Of a stretch of DNA of 64,000 nucleotides, positions 49,401-59,631 are shown piece after piece. The DNA comes from Apoderus coryli (Eukaryota > Arthropoda > Insecta > Coleoptera > Attelabidae). The stretch spans positions 861,981 to 925,980 of the forward strand of contig OU452216.1 of the NCBI GenBank assembly GCA_911728435.2, read 5' to 3'. The notes beneath the pieces were generated by a model. It searched no databases and had not been told where the DNA came from. It was given only the letters and a program-made list of their open reading frames with translations. The first letter of the stretch is position 1. Each line of letters opens with the position of its first letter. Position numbers and translations under genes: made by a program.

Positions 49401-52400
49401 TTTAAAAAGAATCAATAAATCAAACAATCGATAATACACAATTGAAAAGGCATGAGTGCAGCTTAAGGCATGCAATGTGCATGCCTCATCTGTCTTAACA
49501 CTTATCCTTAGAAAAAAAAAAAGTAATATATATCTACCTAATTCTATTACTAATTGTCCCATGCAAGAAACAGAAAAAAAAAACACAAAAAGTTACTAGG
49601 CGAACAATTAATTAATTCATTAATTTTAATTTTAAATACTTATTTGTCATAAGACAAAAAAAAAAGACAAATATAATTTTTTTCAAAATTTTGAACTGTT
49701 AAGCAATTCTTTTCGCAATTCTACCTTAAATTTATACAGACTAGATTCGAGCAGGCAGCGAGGCAAGTCATTATAAACATTAGCAATATCGTATGTAAAT
49801 GACCGTTCGAAAATTCCAGTTCTATGTATTGGTGGCGTTAGTTTACCTTTATGTCGCAAGTTTAGATTGTGAACGTCCGTACGAAATTGTATTTTATGGT
49901 ATAAGTAAGCCGGTGTTTGCGTTTTAACTATTTTATGGTAAAAACAGCAACGATGCAAATATCGTCTGTTTTTCATGTCCAACCAACCAGCATCTTTCAA
50001 TTTGTGACTGATAGGTCTACTTCTTTTTATCCCATATGCAAATCGAAGACAATACTTTTGGATTTTCTGGATACTAGCAGAAACCCCAGCAGTCAAACAA
50101 GGTCCATATACAAGGTCACAGTGATTAAACTTGGAGAGAACCATAGAGTCGCACAATAATAATTTTACCTTCGGGCTAAGGAGATGTCGAGAGCTATACA
50201 ATAACTTTAGACACCCAACAGCCTTTTTTGTGCATGTGGCGACATGTTGCTCAAATCTCAGTCCGTTATCCAAAATCAACCCCAAATTCCTCGCCGCTGT
50301 CTTGACCTCAACAGGAGAGCCATTGATTGTGATGTTGACTAAATGCCTCAAACTATCCACATCCTTTCTCCTCCCAAACAACATGACCGCACACTTACTT
50401 GGGTTCAAAATTAGTGAATGATCCTGCGAAAATATTCTTAGTCGTTCCAAATCCATGTTTATCCTAGCGCAAGCATCCGCTATCAAATTAGAGGGACAGG
50501 TTAAATAAATCTGAGAATCGTCAGCAAAAAGTTGGCACCTACAAATAGCAAGGTGATTAGGAAACTCTGAAGTATACAGACTAAAAAGTAGGGGGCCCAA
50601 AATTGAACCTTGAGGTACTCCTCTCTGTACATTAAGAACCTGAGAAGTTTTATTTTTATAAATCACCCGTTGTCTTCTATATCTGCGTTTACCTAAAACC
50701 TTAACATGATTAGTTTTCGAGATAGAGCCGGAGTCCTTACTTAGCTGTACACCCGGTACATAATGATGTAAATTAAATTAATAATAATTTTATCTGTTTT
50801 CAGCAGTATTTTGTATATAAATAGTTGATTAATTTTTGAATAAAATCAGATTCAATCAAACATTGTCTCGCAATTTAAATCTTCGTAAAATCCATCACTG
50901 TTGCACAAGTCACCTTTATGTCTAGTAGGGGAGTGAAACTGCTCTTCCTAACAGTGTTTCTTAACCAAAAATAGTACCAGTGCTGTGGTATTAATAATAT
51001 TGTCGCAGGTACTTCGTCTAGTGGCATTATTATTAAAATTACAGCTTAGGCACTGTACTAACTGTCAATGAAGGAGGGCAGGTTGATGTGATTTACACGG
51101 ACTTTGCCAAAGCATTTGACACAATAAATCACGTGGTTCTGTTGAACTAGCTTACTGTCTATGAGCTTGGAGCTGGATCTGTTTCGCTAATCCATTCCTA
51201 TATCACTAATAGATCCCAATATGTTCTCCATAATGGATATAAATCGTCAAGATACCATATGTCATCTGGTGTTCCGCAAGGGTCGAATCTGGGCCCATTA
51301 TTGTTTTTAATTTTTATAAATGACTTAGCCGGACTACTGAATTGTCAGAGAATGCTCTTTGCGGACGATATGAAAATATTTAATTCCGTTAATAATTTTG
51401 ACGATTGTAATCGTTTGCAGCGTGATATGGATTTGGTTCAATGCTGGTGTGAGGAAAACAGACTGAACTTGAACTCTTCGATTTCAAATCGTGCAGAGTC
51501 CATTAAGGATCTTGGTGTGACCTTAAGCTTGTTTCAGTCGATAGACATATAAATAACATAATTCTGAGTGCATCTAGGTCTTATGGCTACATTGTGAGAA
51601 ATTCCAGATCTTTTGAAAATATGGGTACAATAAAAACCTTATACTATGCTTATGTCAGGTCAAAGCTGGAATACTGCTCTTTAATATGGTTTTCATATTA
51701 TAACTGTTACAATGTTTCTGTTGAGAGAGTTCAGCGTAAGTTCTTAAAATACTTATGTTTCAAAACTGATGGATCATATCCCGAAAGAGGAATAGAGTAT
51801 GACATCTTGGTAACAAGATGTCAAATACAAAGTTTAGAATTAAGACGAAAAATTCATGCAGTAAAATTCCTTTTTAATATATTGCATAGTAAGATTGATT
51901 GCGCTGAACTCTTGCAAAAGTTGTATTTTTTGGTACCAAGGCAAAATTCGAGATCTTCTAATTTATTTTATAACGACTGCCCTTGGACCAATTTGTTGAT
52001 GAAGTCGCCTGTCTACACAATGTGACATATAACTTTATAAGCGATGAGAGTGATATTTTTTTGGATCACTTAATTACTGTTTTAGGTGTTTTGAATGCAC
52101 ATTTAAGTTGCATATACCTATGATGTTTCTTTCTTTCTGTTTCGGTTTATTTGTATTGTTATTATTAAGATTAAGTAATTTTTTAAGATTGCTCTCTAAA
52201 TGGATTTTCTGTTGAGCAATAAAGCAATTATTATTATTATTATTATTATAACCCCGTCTGGTGATCGGGTTGTTACTATCCTAACAAAGCATTCCCGCTG
52301 CTCTCAGCCATTTAAGGGAGAGCAAACTAATCTTCAGAGGGCATAAAACTGACCACCCTTCGAACACATGCAACATGCTATAATCGTGATTCGAGAATAG

Positions 52401-55400
52401 ATCCCAAGGGATTTATTTCCATTTATTTTATAAGCTAATTAAAAACCGGAGGTAACGCCCTACAACTCCTAGGTTGGGTTTTGTGTTTATGTTAAGTTAA
52501 AGGTGTTTAAATAAAATATAGTGGTTACACATACTTACATTATTCGCTATTGTTGGCATCTCCTTCTGAGAAACAGTCATCGTTTTGTTCTCATCCAAAA
52601 CAATGTCATCTGAGAATTGGCGGCAATTACTATCAATTGCTTTAAACTGAGATCCTTGAGAACAGCGATTATTTTGATCACCATCCATTTGACTCATTAC
52701 GTTTGGCATCTCTTCGACTACACTCATGTCCACATGGTGTTCAACTTCTTCTTTTTGTACCATATTTGAATCATTAATATCAGTTTGTGAATTTTGAGTT
52801 GAGTTACAAGACATACATGTTTTCGAAGAATTCGAGCGCAATTTCGGTTTTAAAAATTTGCTCTTCATTAACTGGAATCCCTTTAAGCGATTAGCTTTTT
52901 CTGATGGGGATTTTTTGTGTACGCTTTGTAAAACGGACATCGTGTTTGATTCAACATTCAGTTTCACAAACTTATTTGGTATATCAATCGAAATATTTTG
53001 GTTTTGTAATATGCGAACTTTACTGGACGAACCACTATCGTCACTAGTTTTAAGGAATCGTTTTTCATTTGCTTGTTTGTCTGAAAATTTTAAAATTATA
53101 CAGTCACTAGTTCAGCAGAATTAAGGATCGAAAAAGGCTCAAAGGTGGTAGAATTTAGAGATAAATTCAATTGTTCTAGTAGGCGGTGAATTTAACATTT
53201 GTTAATGATTTGATTTGTATTTTCCAGTGGAATGATATAATTTTGAAATTTAAATGTATTACGTGAAAGGTAAGTGACAAAAAAAGCACAAAAATATTAC
53301 TTTTACACTTAAATAAATATGAGGCACAATTCGTGCCTCGGAGATAATAGTTTATTTAGTAGCAAATAACAATAAAATTATTTTGAAATTGAAATGAAAG
53401 TCTGAATGCACAAATTGAATTTATTAAATTACACGTCAGGCCAGACATGTCTCGAGGACACACATACCCATCATCAGTGGTAAAATAATATTAAATTATA
53501 AATAATGCATTCTAAAGAACCCTTCATCAAATTGACTGATTTGCTTTCATCGACGCCTATGGTACATACATTTTTTGTATTTTTAACACCAATTCAACTA
53601 TTTAAAAGGCTAAATATCATTTTTACAGTCTAATTTGTTTACCCTTTTCCTACTATTTATGAACGCCTATGTAAACAAGTTTTTATATGCTGCATTTTGT
53701 AGGTTATCTTATATCAAAACTATAATATATAATTAGCCAATTTTCTCGTATGTTTGGGCAATATATATACAATGTGTCCACGGATAGAGTTTGGAAGAGG
53801 AAAAACTTTTTATTTGTAGATTTAGAAGAAAAAGTAATTCGCTATAAAAACGCCTGCTTGTGTCGAAACTACAATTTCGAATACCAAATTTACGATTACT
53901 ATACAGGGCATATCAAATATATATATAAAATATCATTTTTATGAATTTTTTTTTATTTTATTATTTTAATAGTAGCTATGAAATTAACCCCTTTCAGAAA
54001 AAGGTTTTTTAGTTTTTTTTTTCACAATTGGTGTAATAAATCACGGTTTTGAAAATATTCACATAAAATTAAAAAAAGAAAAAAAAATCAAAATCAATAA
54101 AAATGATATTTTTGATATACCCCGTATAGTAATCGTGCCGAAACTATAATTTCGAATACCAAATTTACGATTACTATACAGGGTATATCAAAAATAACAT
54201 TTTTAATGTTTAAGATTTTTTTGTTTTTTTTTAAATTTTATGAAAATATTTTCAAAACCGTGATTTATTACACCAATTGTGCAAAAAAAAAACAATAAAC
54301 CTTTTTCTGAAAGTGATTAATTTCATAGTTAGGTACTATTAAAATAATAAAATAAAAAAGAACAAAATCCATAAAAATTTTATTGTTGATATACCCTGTA
54401 CAGTAATCGTAAATTTGGTATTTGAAATTGTAGTTTCGACACAAACAGACGTTTTTATAAAGAAAGACTTTTTTTCCTAAATCTACAAATAAAAAAGTTT
54501 TTCCTCTTTCAAACTCTATCAGTGGACACATTGTATATAAAACACGTATTTCCGGTGAAAAAATTGGTATATTTATTATGCAACGATCATGTAATGATGG
54601 TTATTAATGCACACATGCAGTGTGTGTCATTAAAAATTTTCAATTTTAGTTAATAATTTGGAAAAAAGTAATGCAGATTCCACGACGCCCCTGGATTCTC
54701 AGTATCAACTTTATAACAATCCAATTGGGCCCTGTTATGCAAAATGCTACCCACCCTCATTATATGAAAAAATGAGATAAGCGCGAATTCTGGTTAGTTA
54801 TTTATTACTTCTTGAATATTCCGATTCGTAAAAATCCTGTCTATGATATGGAGAGCTAAAAACTGGTGCCACAAGCAGCGCATACCTAGTTATACGCAAC
54901 TACTACTCTTGCTAGAACACGAAAAGTGTCTTTACAAAAAGTACTCTTTGTTGCAGCGACCCTCCATTCGAGCTAATTAATGGCGATTATTATTATTTAA
55001 GAAAACTTACCATTTGTATCATTTTCTGGCGCACAATCCTTATTCTGAATCTGAAAATACAATTTTGAAAACATAAATGACCAAAATTACGTAAAATATT
55101 ACTATAGTCTATATTTTTGAGGTGCAAAGTAAGCCACCTCCGTTTCGTTGACCCACAACTCATCAGTCAACCCAACATTAACGAAGAGCTTATACTAGCA
55201 CGAGATACTATCTTGTTGTCAAATGTATTTAGTGCTTACACTCCCTCTGACCTAGACAGGTGCACTGATCTGACAATCATTTCATGTAACTCCCTATACA
55301 GGGTGTCCGTAAAATAACGGAACGGGCCATTATTTTCAAATAGGCACAATTTTAAAAGAAAAGCCGAGACACATCAGTTTTGATTTATGTTTTGCAATTT

Positions 55401-56694
55401 TGTAGGCTACGTATTTGATCCATCTAAGTCATGTTTGTTTCAAATTGCAACCTCTATTTTTAGGACACTTTTGAGTTACTGCAATCGTCTTGAGTCCAAT
55501 GATGTGTCACAGGGGTAACATAAGAAAATTTTTGAGAACTGTCAATTTTCTAAATAAATTGCTGGACAAATGAAACGCACCGGACCGATTTTTGCCTTCA
55601 TGTCAAAGACAAATCTTTGAATAACCAGAAGAGATAGAGCCATGCGTAGTTGGGGTATTAAAGACAAATGATTAGATTTTTTAATGTTATTGACCGCTAA
55701 ACTTACAAGCTGTAAAACAAAATACTCATTTTTTTTCGAAGTTAAAGGCTATCGAGATTTCGTAATTTTTTTGGTAAGTAGGTACCTATGTGACATTTTA
55801 GTGTTTCGTTTATAGAACAAAAAACAATTTGAAGACATTTTTGATATCTCTTCAGTGTTGGGAGATATCGAGATTTCAATAAAACGGAATATGGAATATT
55901 AGAAAGATGGCTCTCTGAGAAGGCAAAACAAGCCTAAGTTCGTTAGTGTCTTTTGTGAAATACAAACAATCTAAACACCAAAGCTCTATTACTAGTTTGT
56001 CATACTGATTAAAACAAGAAAGATCGAAATCAGATCAATAACCCTCTGGTTCATAAGAAATTTTTTCCAATTTTGTTTTCTAATATTAAACTTTAATACC
56101 CACGTCTTCTCGAGAAGATATGCTCTGTCGATACTGTTTCAACTTCCTTTTGTCTCCTCAGTAGTAGTAATGTTTTTATGAAGCCATATGAATCTTACCT
56201 CAACTATCTGCGGCATAACAAATTTTCCAAAACCGGACATACGTTCATTCTCTTTCCTTTTCTTGGCATCTGTCATCTGCATTTCTCTAATGATTTTAAG
56301 TTCTTCTTTTTCCACCTCCTTTAATTCCTTATCCACGGCTTCAATTTCTTTTTGAACAAGGCAGTAGCGAGCCAAATTAATACAGCGATGATAAACTAAC
56401 TTCTCATTGATGTCCTTTGATTGCATTCGCTGGCGTTTCTTTACGCCAATTTTCGCTGTCAAGAACTCTTCTTCAAATTTCATAACCTTAAGCTCATTTT
56501 CTTTCAAATGGTAATCGTTGTAAAGCGGTGTTGAGGCGACAAGATCTGCCTTAATTTGATTATAGAAATTCGTATATTCTTCATCCATGTTGATGTTCAA
56601 TTCATTTATTGCATCAACATCTTTCAATACACATTTACGATATTCTTGTAGAGGATTCAGACTGCTTTCCATCTCATTTACCATATTCTGCACA
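37407..56694 (-). CDS. SIX6OS1-like synaptonemal-complex candidate, exons 3-8 to the stop codon
   Basis: Exons are 56694-56199, 55050-55011, 53080-52539, 46818-46555, 38518-38452 and 37516-37407, each with an AG acceptor and GT donor and matching phase. With exons 1-2 they total 1734 nt, an open frame of 577 codons plus TAG. The N-terminal 240 residues or so are heptad-rich coiled coil (YNQIKADLVASTPLYNDYH, ELKEVEKEELKIIREMQM). The middle is low-complexity and polar. Exon 6 has an aromatic-glycine patch (IFRFGFGFMDSLF), and the protein ends NSNFTFFH. Vertebrate SIX6OS1 (C14orf39), a synaptonemal-complex central-element protein, is about 587 residues with an N-terminal coiled coil, a Y-rich block of similar spacing and an FTFF-type tail, as I recall it. 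That resemblance is inference. If right, the protein would act in meiotic chromosome synapsis. Alternative: an unrelated coiled-coil protein. An AATAAA lies about 137 nt after the stop. Confidence 0.65.
37555..37700 (-). repeat. Hammerhead-bearing repeat, partial copy
   Basis: Shares TTGTTACATAATGTAACAAG, TTATGTTGGAAATTTGCTTC and CACTACCATG with one arm of 30537-30778. Lies 39 bases upstream (gene sense) of the last exon of the coiled-coil gene, in intron 7. Confidence 0.7.
37626..37676 (-). ncRNA. Hammerhead ribozyme, canonical type I
   Basis: Minus strand, 5' to 3': helix I strand UCACCA, core CUGAUGA (37668-37662), helix II beginning G and ending C (GUUG with CAUC, one mismatch; related copies have CAAC), GAAA (37645-37642), hairpin helix III ACG-GCU-CGU, cleavage triplet GUC (37635-37633), and helix I return UGGUGA giving six perfect pairs. 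All conserved core residues are present. Self-cleavage would cut intron RNA of the host gene, in sense. Confidence 0.75.
38000..38235. repeat. Palindromic relative of the hammerhead repeat
   Basis: GAGCTTATACTAGCACGAAC and ACACCAAGATG are mirrored at 38100-38150, followed by the AATAAAGCC...AATTCGGGCATTTCTAGTGT tail also found at 30777. GAGCTTATACTAGCACGA recurs at 55184. Confidence 0.7.
39021..39075 (+). ncRNA. Degenerate hammerhead motif, same family as 37626-37676
   Basis: CGATCACC, then CCCAUGA where CUGAUGA is expected, GUCGUGAAUCAAC, GAAACGCAGUC and UGAUGAU. Arrangement kept, core lost. Confidence 0.4.
39106..39360 (-). repeat. Second hammerhead repeat family, copy without Harbinger insertion
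   Basis: Inverse relative of 45480-46440: shares GTGACGTA...ACCGCCCTCTCATTGGTAG, CTAGTATATAAGGTGGACGG and AAACGCGCGTCGAGAATA. The uninterrupted AGTATATAAGGTGGAC here is the empty site for the insertion at 45589. Its hammerhead core reads AUGAGGA for CUGAGGA. Confidence 0.75.
39541..39584 (+). ncRNA. Hammerhead-like motif near a Penelope-like fragment
   Basis: CUGAAGA (39545-39551), extra A, perfect 6-bp helix II GACAAC/GUUGUC with CUAAU loop, GAAA (39570-39573), self-complementary ACGU and cleavage triplet GUA. Helix I pairs only three bases, so activity is doubtful. Confidence 0.5.
39741..40092. repeat. Inverted repeat with hammerhead-like motif in the right arm
   Basis: Arms 39741-39830 and about 40001-40092 (ACTCAGTAATTCTGAATTTT and its inverse). 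The right arm extends into CUGAUGA (39992-39998), extra U, helix II GUGCA/UGCAC, GAAA, ACGU; the left arm lacks CUGAUGA. The layout resembles the terminal repeats of Penelope-like elements. Confidence 0.6.
40180..40530 (-). pseudogene. Penelope-like element RT C-terminal/linker fragment
   Basis: Minus-strand frames give NIIKMVARANGYDDNFVDKL, then ISIPYLPKFIRGLNKIFGDI, GIKTVFQSGTRLGNLLGNPK and EMTEKSGIYVCK. IPY...NKIF, the LGN-x-K-D block and KSGIY-x-x-C at the start of the GIY-YIG linker are Penelope hallmarks. One frameshift near 40350. It sits next to the hammerhead-like motifs at 39545 and 39992. Confidence 0.75.
40580..41290. other. AT-rich intron DNA, nothing recognised
   Basis: Intron 6 of the coiled-coil gene; no element structure noted. 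Confidence 0.4.
41290..41460 (-). pseudogene. Possible Harbinger-type N-terminal fragment
   Basis: Minus frame DVANIFSDSSNSCSSSDDDE followed by FRRERIINPRNLF is acidic then basic, like the start of some PIF/Harbinger nucleases. Short and frameshifted. Confidence 0.25.
41600..42650. other. Intron DNA, no feature supported
   Basis: Short tandem GTTCAT-type units at 41625-41655. The open frames here have no recognisable domain. Confidence 0.4.
42660..42745 (+). pseudogene. RTE-like LINE 3' end fragment
   Basis: CCACAACAGAAAGCCCTGAG, TTGGAATAATTCATACTCGT and the ATGCTGATGATGA tail match the 3' end of the RTE-like element near 10050-10110. Confidence 0.5.
42916..44850 (+). pseudogene. Jockey-clade LINE, degenerate, split by another LINE
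   Basis: INRKAPGYDLITPQILKKLP, then (after the insertion 43214-43815) RIVNNISRALDDKQYCNDVL, LLDVSQAFDKVWHEGLLYKI, SGVPQGSVLEPLLYLVYTND, EAFADDVSILPS, and near 44600 KTLRAIVGAPWYISNRTLHD. The order and the ...APWYISNRTLHDDL tail are Jockey-clade. Many stops. Confidence 0.8.
43214..43815 (-). mobile_element. 5'-truncated CR1-like LINE inserted in the Jockey element
   Basis: Minus-strand 3' tail (ATT)n at 43232-43214 with a nearby AATAAA. The frame gives LLQKRIIRTMTFKPARYSCR then LFKDLRILTVISIYILECVF, an RT C-terminus. It separates the two parts of the Jockey element exactly. Confidence 0.75.
44880..45480. other. Intron DNA, nothing recognised
   Basis: AT-rich until about 45300, then slightly richer; no frame or repeat that I can name. 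Confidence 0.4.
45589..46315. mobile_element. PIF/Harbinger element, TAA target duplication, GC-rich ends
   Basis: The ends AGGTGGACTTCCCTCC and (inverted) AGGTTGACTTCCCTCC are followed by GCGACTG and repeated GCGACTATCGC-type blocks. TAA flanks both sides (45586-45588, 46316-46318), and the empty site is seen at 39106-39360. 727 bp, with a transposase remnant inside. GC content is clearly above its surroundings. Confidence 0.85.
45812..46102 (-). pseudogene. Harbinger transposase N-terminal fragment
   Basis: 96 codons, YITRREEGFFTKLIESHLK, then FRTFLGLNPHQFNYVFNLIK and YPITAEEKLH. This matches the region before the DDE domain in HARBI1-type nucleases. No catalytic residues are left. Confidence 0.75.
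46340..46390 (+). ncRNA. Hammerhead-like motif with 8-nt self-complementary helix III
   Basis: CUGAGGA (46348-46354), extra U, helix II CUAAC/GUUAG, GAAA (46371-46374), self-complementary ACGCGCGU and cleavage triplet GUC (46380-46382). Helix I (UUCUC against GAGAA) pairs only with a bulge next to the core. Probably a decayed or dimer-dependent ribozyme. Confidence 0.5.
47687..48105 (-). pseudogene. DUF4817-type transposase fragment
   Basis: Minus-strand ITNEEAFDLLAVI at 48098, then FIRLANRLRTSGSIPRPFQR and REMVQALRVSHGIVHKILKD. This is a helix-turn-helix pair of the same family as 33977-34195. Frameshifted near 48000. Confidence 0.55.
48240..48506 (+). pseudogene. LINE RT C-terminal fragment
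   Basis: 88 open codons: ECINCPHLLATINIRVPQFN, LFEVPFHRPNYEGRAPVDGA, FRNGLRSYMDT, stop. The pattern NIRVP...S-x-L-F-x-V-P-x-H-R-x-N-Y is the tail of CR1/Jockey ORF2. Confidence 0.6.
49013..49148. repeat. Local tandem duplication plus inverted copy of a 45-bp unit
   Basis: AAGAATATTGGTTTGTAAAA...TTCTTATGGATATAAG occurs twice in direct order (49018-49063, 49064-49108) and then inverted to 49148. The other arm of the foldback has it once, so the change arose after the arms formed. Confidence 0.85.
49353..50700 (-). mobile_element. 5'-truncated CR1-like LINE, RT C-terminal half
   Basis: Frame 50666-49683, 327 open codons: QRGVPQGSILGPLLFSLYTS, CQLFADDSQIYLTC (FADD), NPSKCAVMLFGRR, GLILDNGLRFEQHVATC and KGKLTPPIHRTGIFERSFTY. 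3' tail (ATT)n at 49376-49355. Related to LINE A but clearly a different subfamily. Truncated at about 50700, in the usual way for LINE insertions. Confidence 0.85.
50700..51050. other. Intron DNA between two LINE fragments
   Basis: No feature recognised. Confidence 0.4.
51050..52250 (+). pseudogene. 5'-truncated CR1-like LINE, opposite orientation
   Basis: IYTDFAKAFDTINHVVLLN, stop, then SSGVPQGSNLGPLLFLIFIN, QRMLFADDMKIFNS (FADD), WCEENRLNLNSS, and after a frameshift MGTIKTLYYAYVRSKLEYCS. Ends AGCAATAAAG and (ATT)n at 52220-52250. Several stops. Confidence 0.8.
53441..53483 (-). ncRNA. Degenerate hammerhead motif, same family as 20667-20711
   Basis: UACCA, CUGAUGA (53477-53471), extra U, weak helix II, GAGA for GAAA, ACAUGU, GUC cleavage triplet, UGG. 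Helix I and III agree with the 20.7-kb copy; the A13 change should inactivate it. Confidence 0.45.
53762..54539. repeat. Palindromic element with nested inner inverted repeats, 778 bp
   Basis: TATATACAATGTGTCCAC and its inverse at 54539; inner arms GAGGAAAAACTTTTTATTTG and CGAAACTACAATTTCGAATA. A second, inner pair (ACGATTACTATACAGGG near 53895, 54170 and inverted near 54120, 54400) shows an element inserted within itself or doubled. Confidence 0.8.
55133..55176 (-). ncRNA. Partly conserved hammerhead motif, same family as 37626-37676
   Basis: CUGAUGA (55166-55160), perfect helix II GUUG-UGGGU-CAAC, GAAA (55146-55143). Helix III and the cleavage triplet are lost (ACGGAGGUGG) and helix I no longer pairs. 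GAGCTTATACTAGCACGA follows at 55184 as at 38050. Confidence 0.5.
55285..56135. other. Intron 3 DNA with one element end
   Basis: TATACAGGGTGTCCGTAAAA at 55297 is an element end without a visible partner. The rest, to exon 3, is AT-rich with no feature seen. Confidence 0.45.
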
Positions 56695-57277
56695 CTGCAA
56701 TAAACGTTCATGTTAGATTTATGATGGAAATAACCGAAAATACTGATACTGCGATACAGTTCGGTACCGTGTGGGGTATACCCGGTGGTTAAGTTTTGAA
56801 AACGGAAACTTATGAAGCAGACAAAGAACCATAAAATAATATCAGTTTGTAATACAAACTATATTCGATAAATGCTTCATTACAAAGATACACCTTTCTA
56901 CGTAAAAAATATTATTTTACTTCTACCAGTGGAGTGCGTACGGCCACATCTTCGAGCAATTAATAAAATGGTACGCTACTGTTGTTTTTTTAAGTAAAAA
57001 TTATTTCTGGAATCCTTATTCAATTTACTCCTCACTTTTCTTCGTTCGACACATCGTTTGCCAGTAAAATATTAAAATTCTTTAAGCAACTGCAATTCAA
57101 ACAAATTTCAAACTGTCGTAGTATGTCATGAAAAAAAAAACTCTTACTGTCAGTGTTTTTCATTTTATTATGACAGTTAATTGAATTGTCTGGTAATTTA
57201 ATTTATTTATTTATTCAAGGGCCAAGTCCATTATTACAATACGAAAATAAAACTAGCTGTTGCCCTCGAGGCACGAA

Positions 57278-59483
57278 TAGCTCTCCATATTTAAGTGTAA
57301 AAGTAATAATTTTATGACCTTTTTGTCATTTATCTAAATTTTTGTTTTGTTTTAGACATCAGTTATTTTTTTTTTTTTTTATCGGGTTTTGTGCCTTTTT
57401 CTTCTCTTTGGAGGCACTATTTATACGCAGATATTTTATATTTCAGATCTAGGCCAAATTCTTGTACGCAAAATAATTGATTTTTTTTAGTTTTATTATA
57501 AAATTTATTTTGCCCCCTTTTCTACTATTTACGAACGCCTATGTAAACAAAATTGTTATGCTGCATGTTGTAGGTTATCCGTTAAGTGGTTTTTGAGTTA
57601 TCACGGATACAATTTTTTCCTGACCCTTTTATAGAATTTTCACGGACGCCTATGGAACATTAATTTTTGTCGTGTATTTTTAACACAAATTCATCTAGTT
57701 AAATTTTTTACATTTTAATTTTTTTTTCATTTCACCCCTTTTTTTTACTATTTACGAACGCCTATGTAAATAAAAATTTTATGCTGCATTTTTTAGGTTA
57801 TCTTATATGAAAGCTATATATAATTAGCCAATTTTTCTGGTATATTTGGGAAACATTTTTTTTTCGTTTTTGACTCTTTTTTTTAAGACTATTTTCGAAC
57901 GCATGTGTGAACTAATTCTTTTATGTAACCTTTTTTAGGTTATATTCTATCACACCTATAAAAAATTATTCAATATTTCGGATAAGTTTAAGAACTATAA
58001 TTTTTTTAATTTTTGAACCCTCTTTTAAACCCCTTGCCTACGCTCAATGTTAATCACCACCTATAAATAGCTTGTAGTATTTTCGTACCAAATGTGGTTA
58101 AAATCCGTTAAGTGGTTTTTGAGTTATCACGGATACAAATTTTTTCTGACCCTTTTATAGAATTTTCACGGACGCCTATGGAACATTAATTTTTGTCGTG
58201 TATTTTTAACACCAACTCAACTAGTTAAATATAAAAATTTTTACATTTTAATTTTTTTTATTTTACCCCTTTTTCTACTATTTACGAACGCCTATGTAAA
58301 TAAAAATTTTATGCTGCATTTTTTAGGTTATCTTATATCAAAGCTATATATAATTAGCCAATTTTTCTGGTATATTTGGGAAACATTTTTTTTTCGTTTT
58401 GACCCTTTTTTAACACTATTTTCGAACGCCTGTGTGAACTAATTCTTTTATGTAACATTTTTTAGGTTATATTCTATCACAACTATAAAAAATTATTCAA
58501 GATTTCGGATAAGTTTAAGAACTATGATTTTTTAAATTTTTGAAACCTCTTTTAAACCCGTTGCCTACGCTCAATGTTAATCACCACCTATAAATATCCT
58601 GTAGTATTTTCGTACCAAATGTGGTTAAAATCCGGTAAGTGGTTTTTGAGTTATCACGGATACAAATTTTTTCTGATCCTTTTATAGAATTTTTACGGAC
58701 GCCTATGTTACATTAATTTTTGTCGTGTATTTTTAACACCAATTCATCTAGTTAAATATAAAATTTTTTACATTTTAATTTTTTTTTATTTTACCCCTTT
58801 TTCTACTATTTACGAACGCCTATGTGAATAAAAATTTTATGCTGCATTTTTTAGGTTATGTTATATCAAAGCTATATATAATTAGCCAATTTTTCTGGTA
58901 TATTTGGGAAACGTTTTTTTTTTCGTTTTTGACCCTTTTTTTAAACTATTTTCGAACGCCTTTGTGAACCAATTCTTTTATGGAATATTTTTTAGCTTAT
59001 ATTGTATCACAACTATGAAAAATTATTCCATATTTCGAATAAGTTTAGGAAATATATATTTTTTATGTTTTGACCCTTTTCCACTATTTACGAACGCCTA
59101 TGAAAGTAAGTTATTCATGACACATTTTATAGGTTATATTCTATCAAAACTATCAATAACTAGTTAATATTTCTGCTATTTTTAAGAAATACGTTTTTTT
59201 TTAAATCTTTTTTACCCCATTTTACACTATTTTCGAACGCCAATGTGGTCATATATTTTATGTTCAATATTTTAGGTTATATTCAATTAAATGCGTAAAA
59301 AATTATGCAGTATTTCGGATAAGTTTAAGAACTATGAATTTTTTTAATTTTTGAACCCTCTCTTAAACCCTTTGCCTACGCTCAATGTTTCCCAAAATCT
59401 AATCAGCTCCTTGCCATGTGCAATAGTATTTTTGTACCAAATTTGGTTAAAATCTGTTAAGCGGTTTTTGCGTTTTCGTGGAT

Positions 59484-59518
<35 letters not shown>

Positions 59519-59629
59519 TTTTTTTAAAACTACTTATTTATGTATAAGTATTTCCGGTGAAATTAAAAAACATTTTTTTTTCATGAAACTAATAGTCTCC
59601 ATATATTACATATATGATATGGAGAGCTA
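57278..59629 (+). repeat. Repeat family A, second copy within the duplicated segment
   Basis: Same as 886-3237 shifted by 56392, with one difference in the leading poly-T tract (G987 versus T57379). Confidence 0.75.
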
Positions 59630-59631
59630 AA

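Larger units (their letters stand above)
53270..54860. repeat. Repeat family A, rearranged copy with nested palindrome
   Basis: An inverted left-end piece at 53290-53345 (TTACTTTTACACTTAAATAA, GCCTCGGAG), plus-strand units with GAACGCCTATGTAAAC at 53660, and the right end GATATGGAGAGCTAAAAA at 54845. Split by palindrome 53762-54539. Confidence 0.65.
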
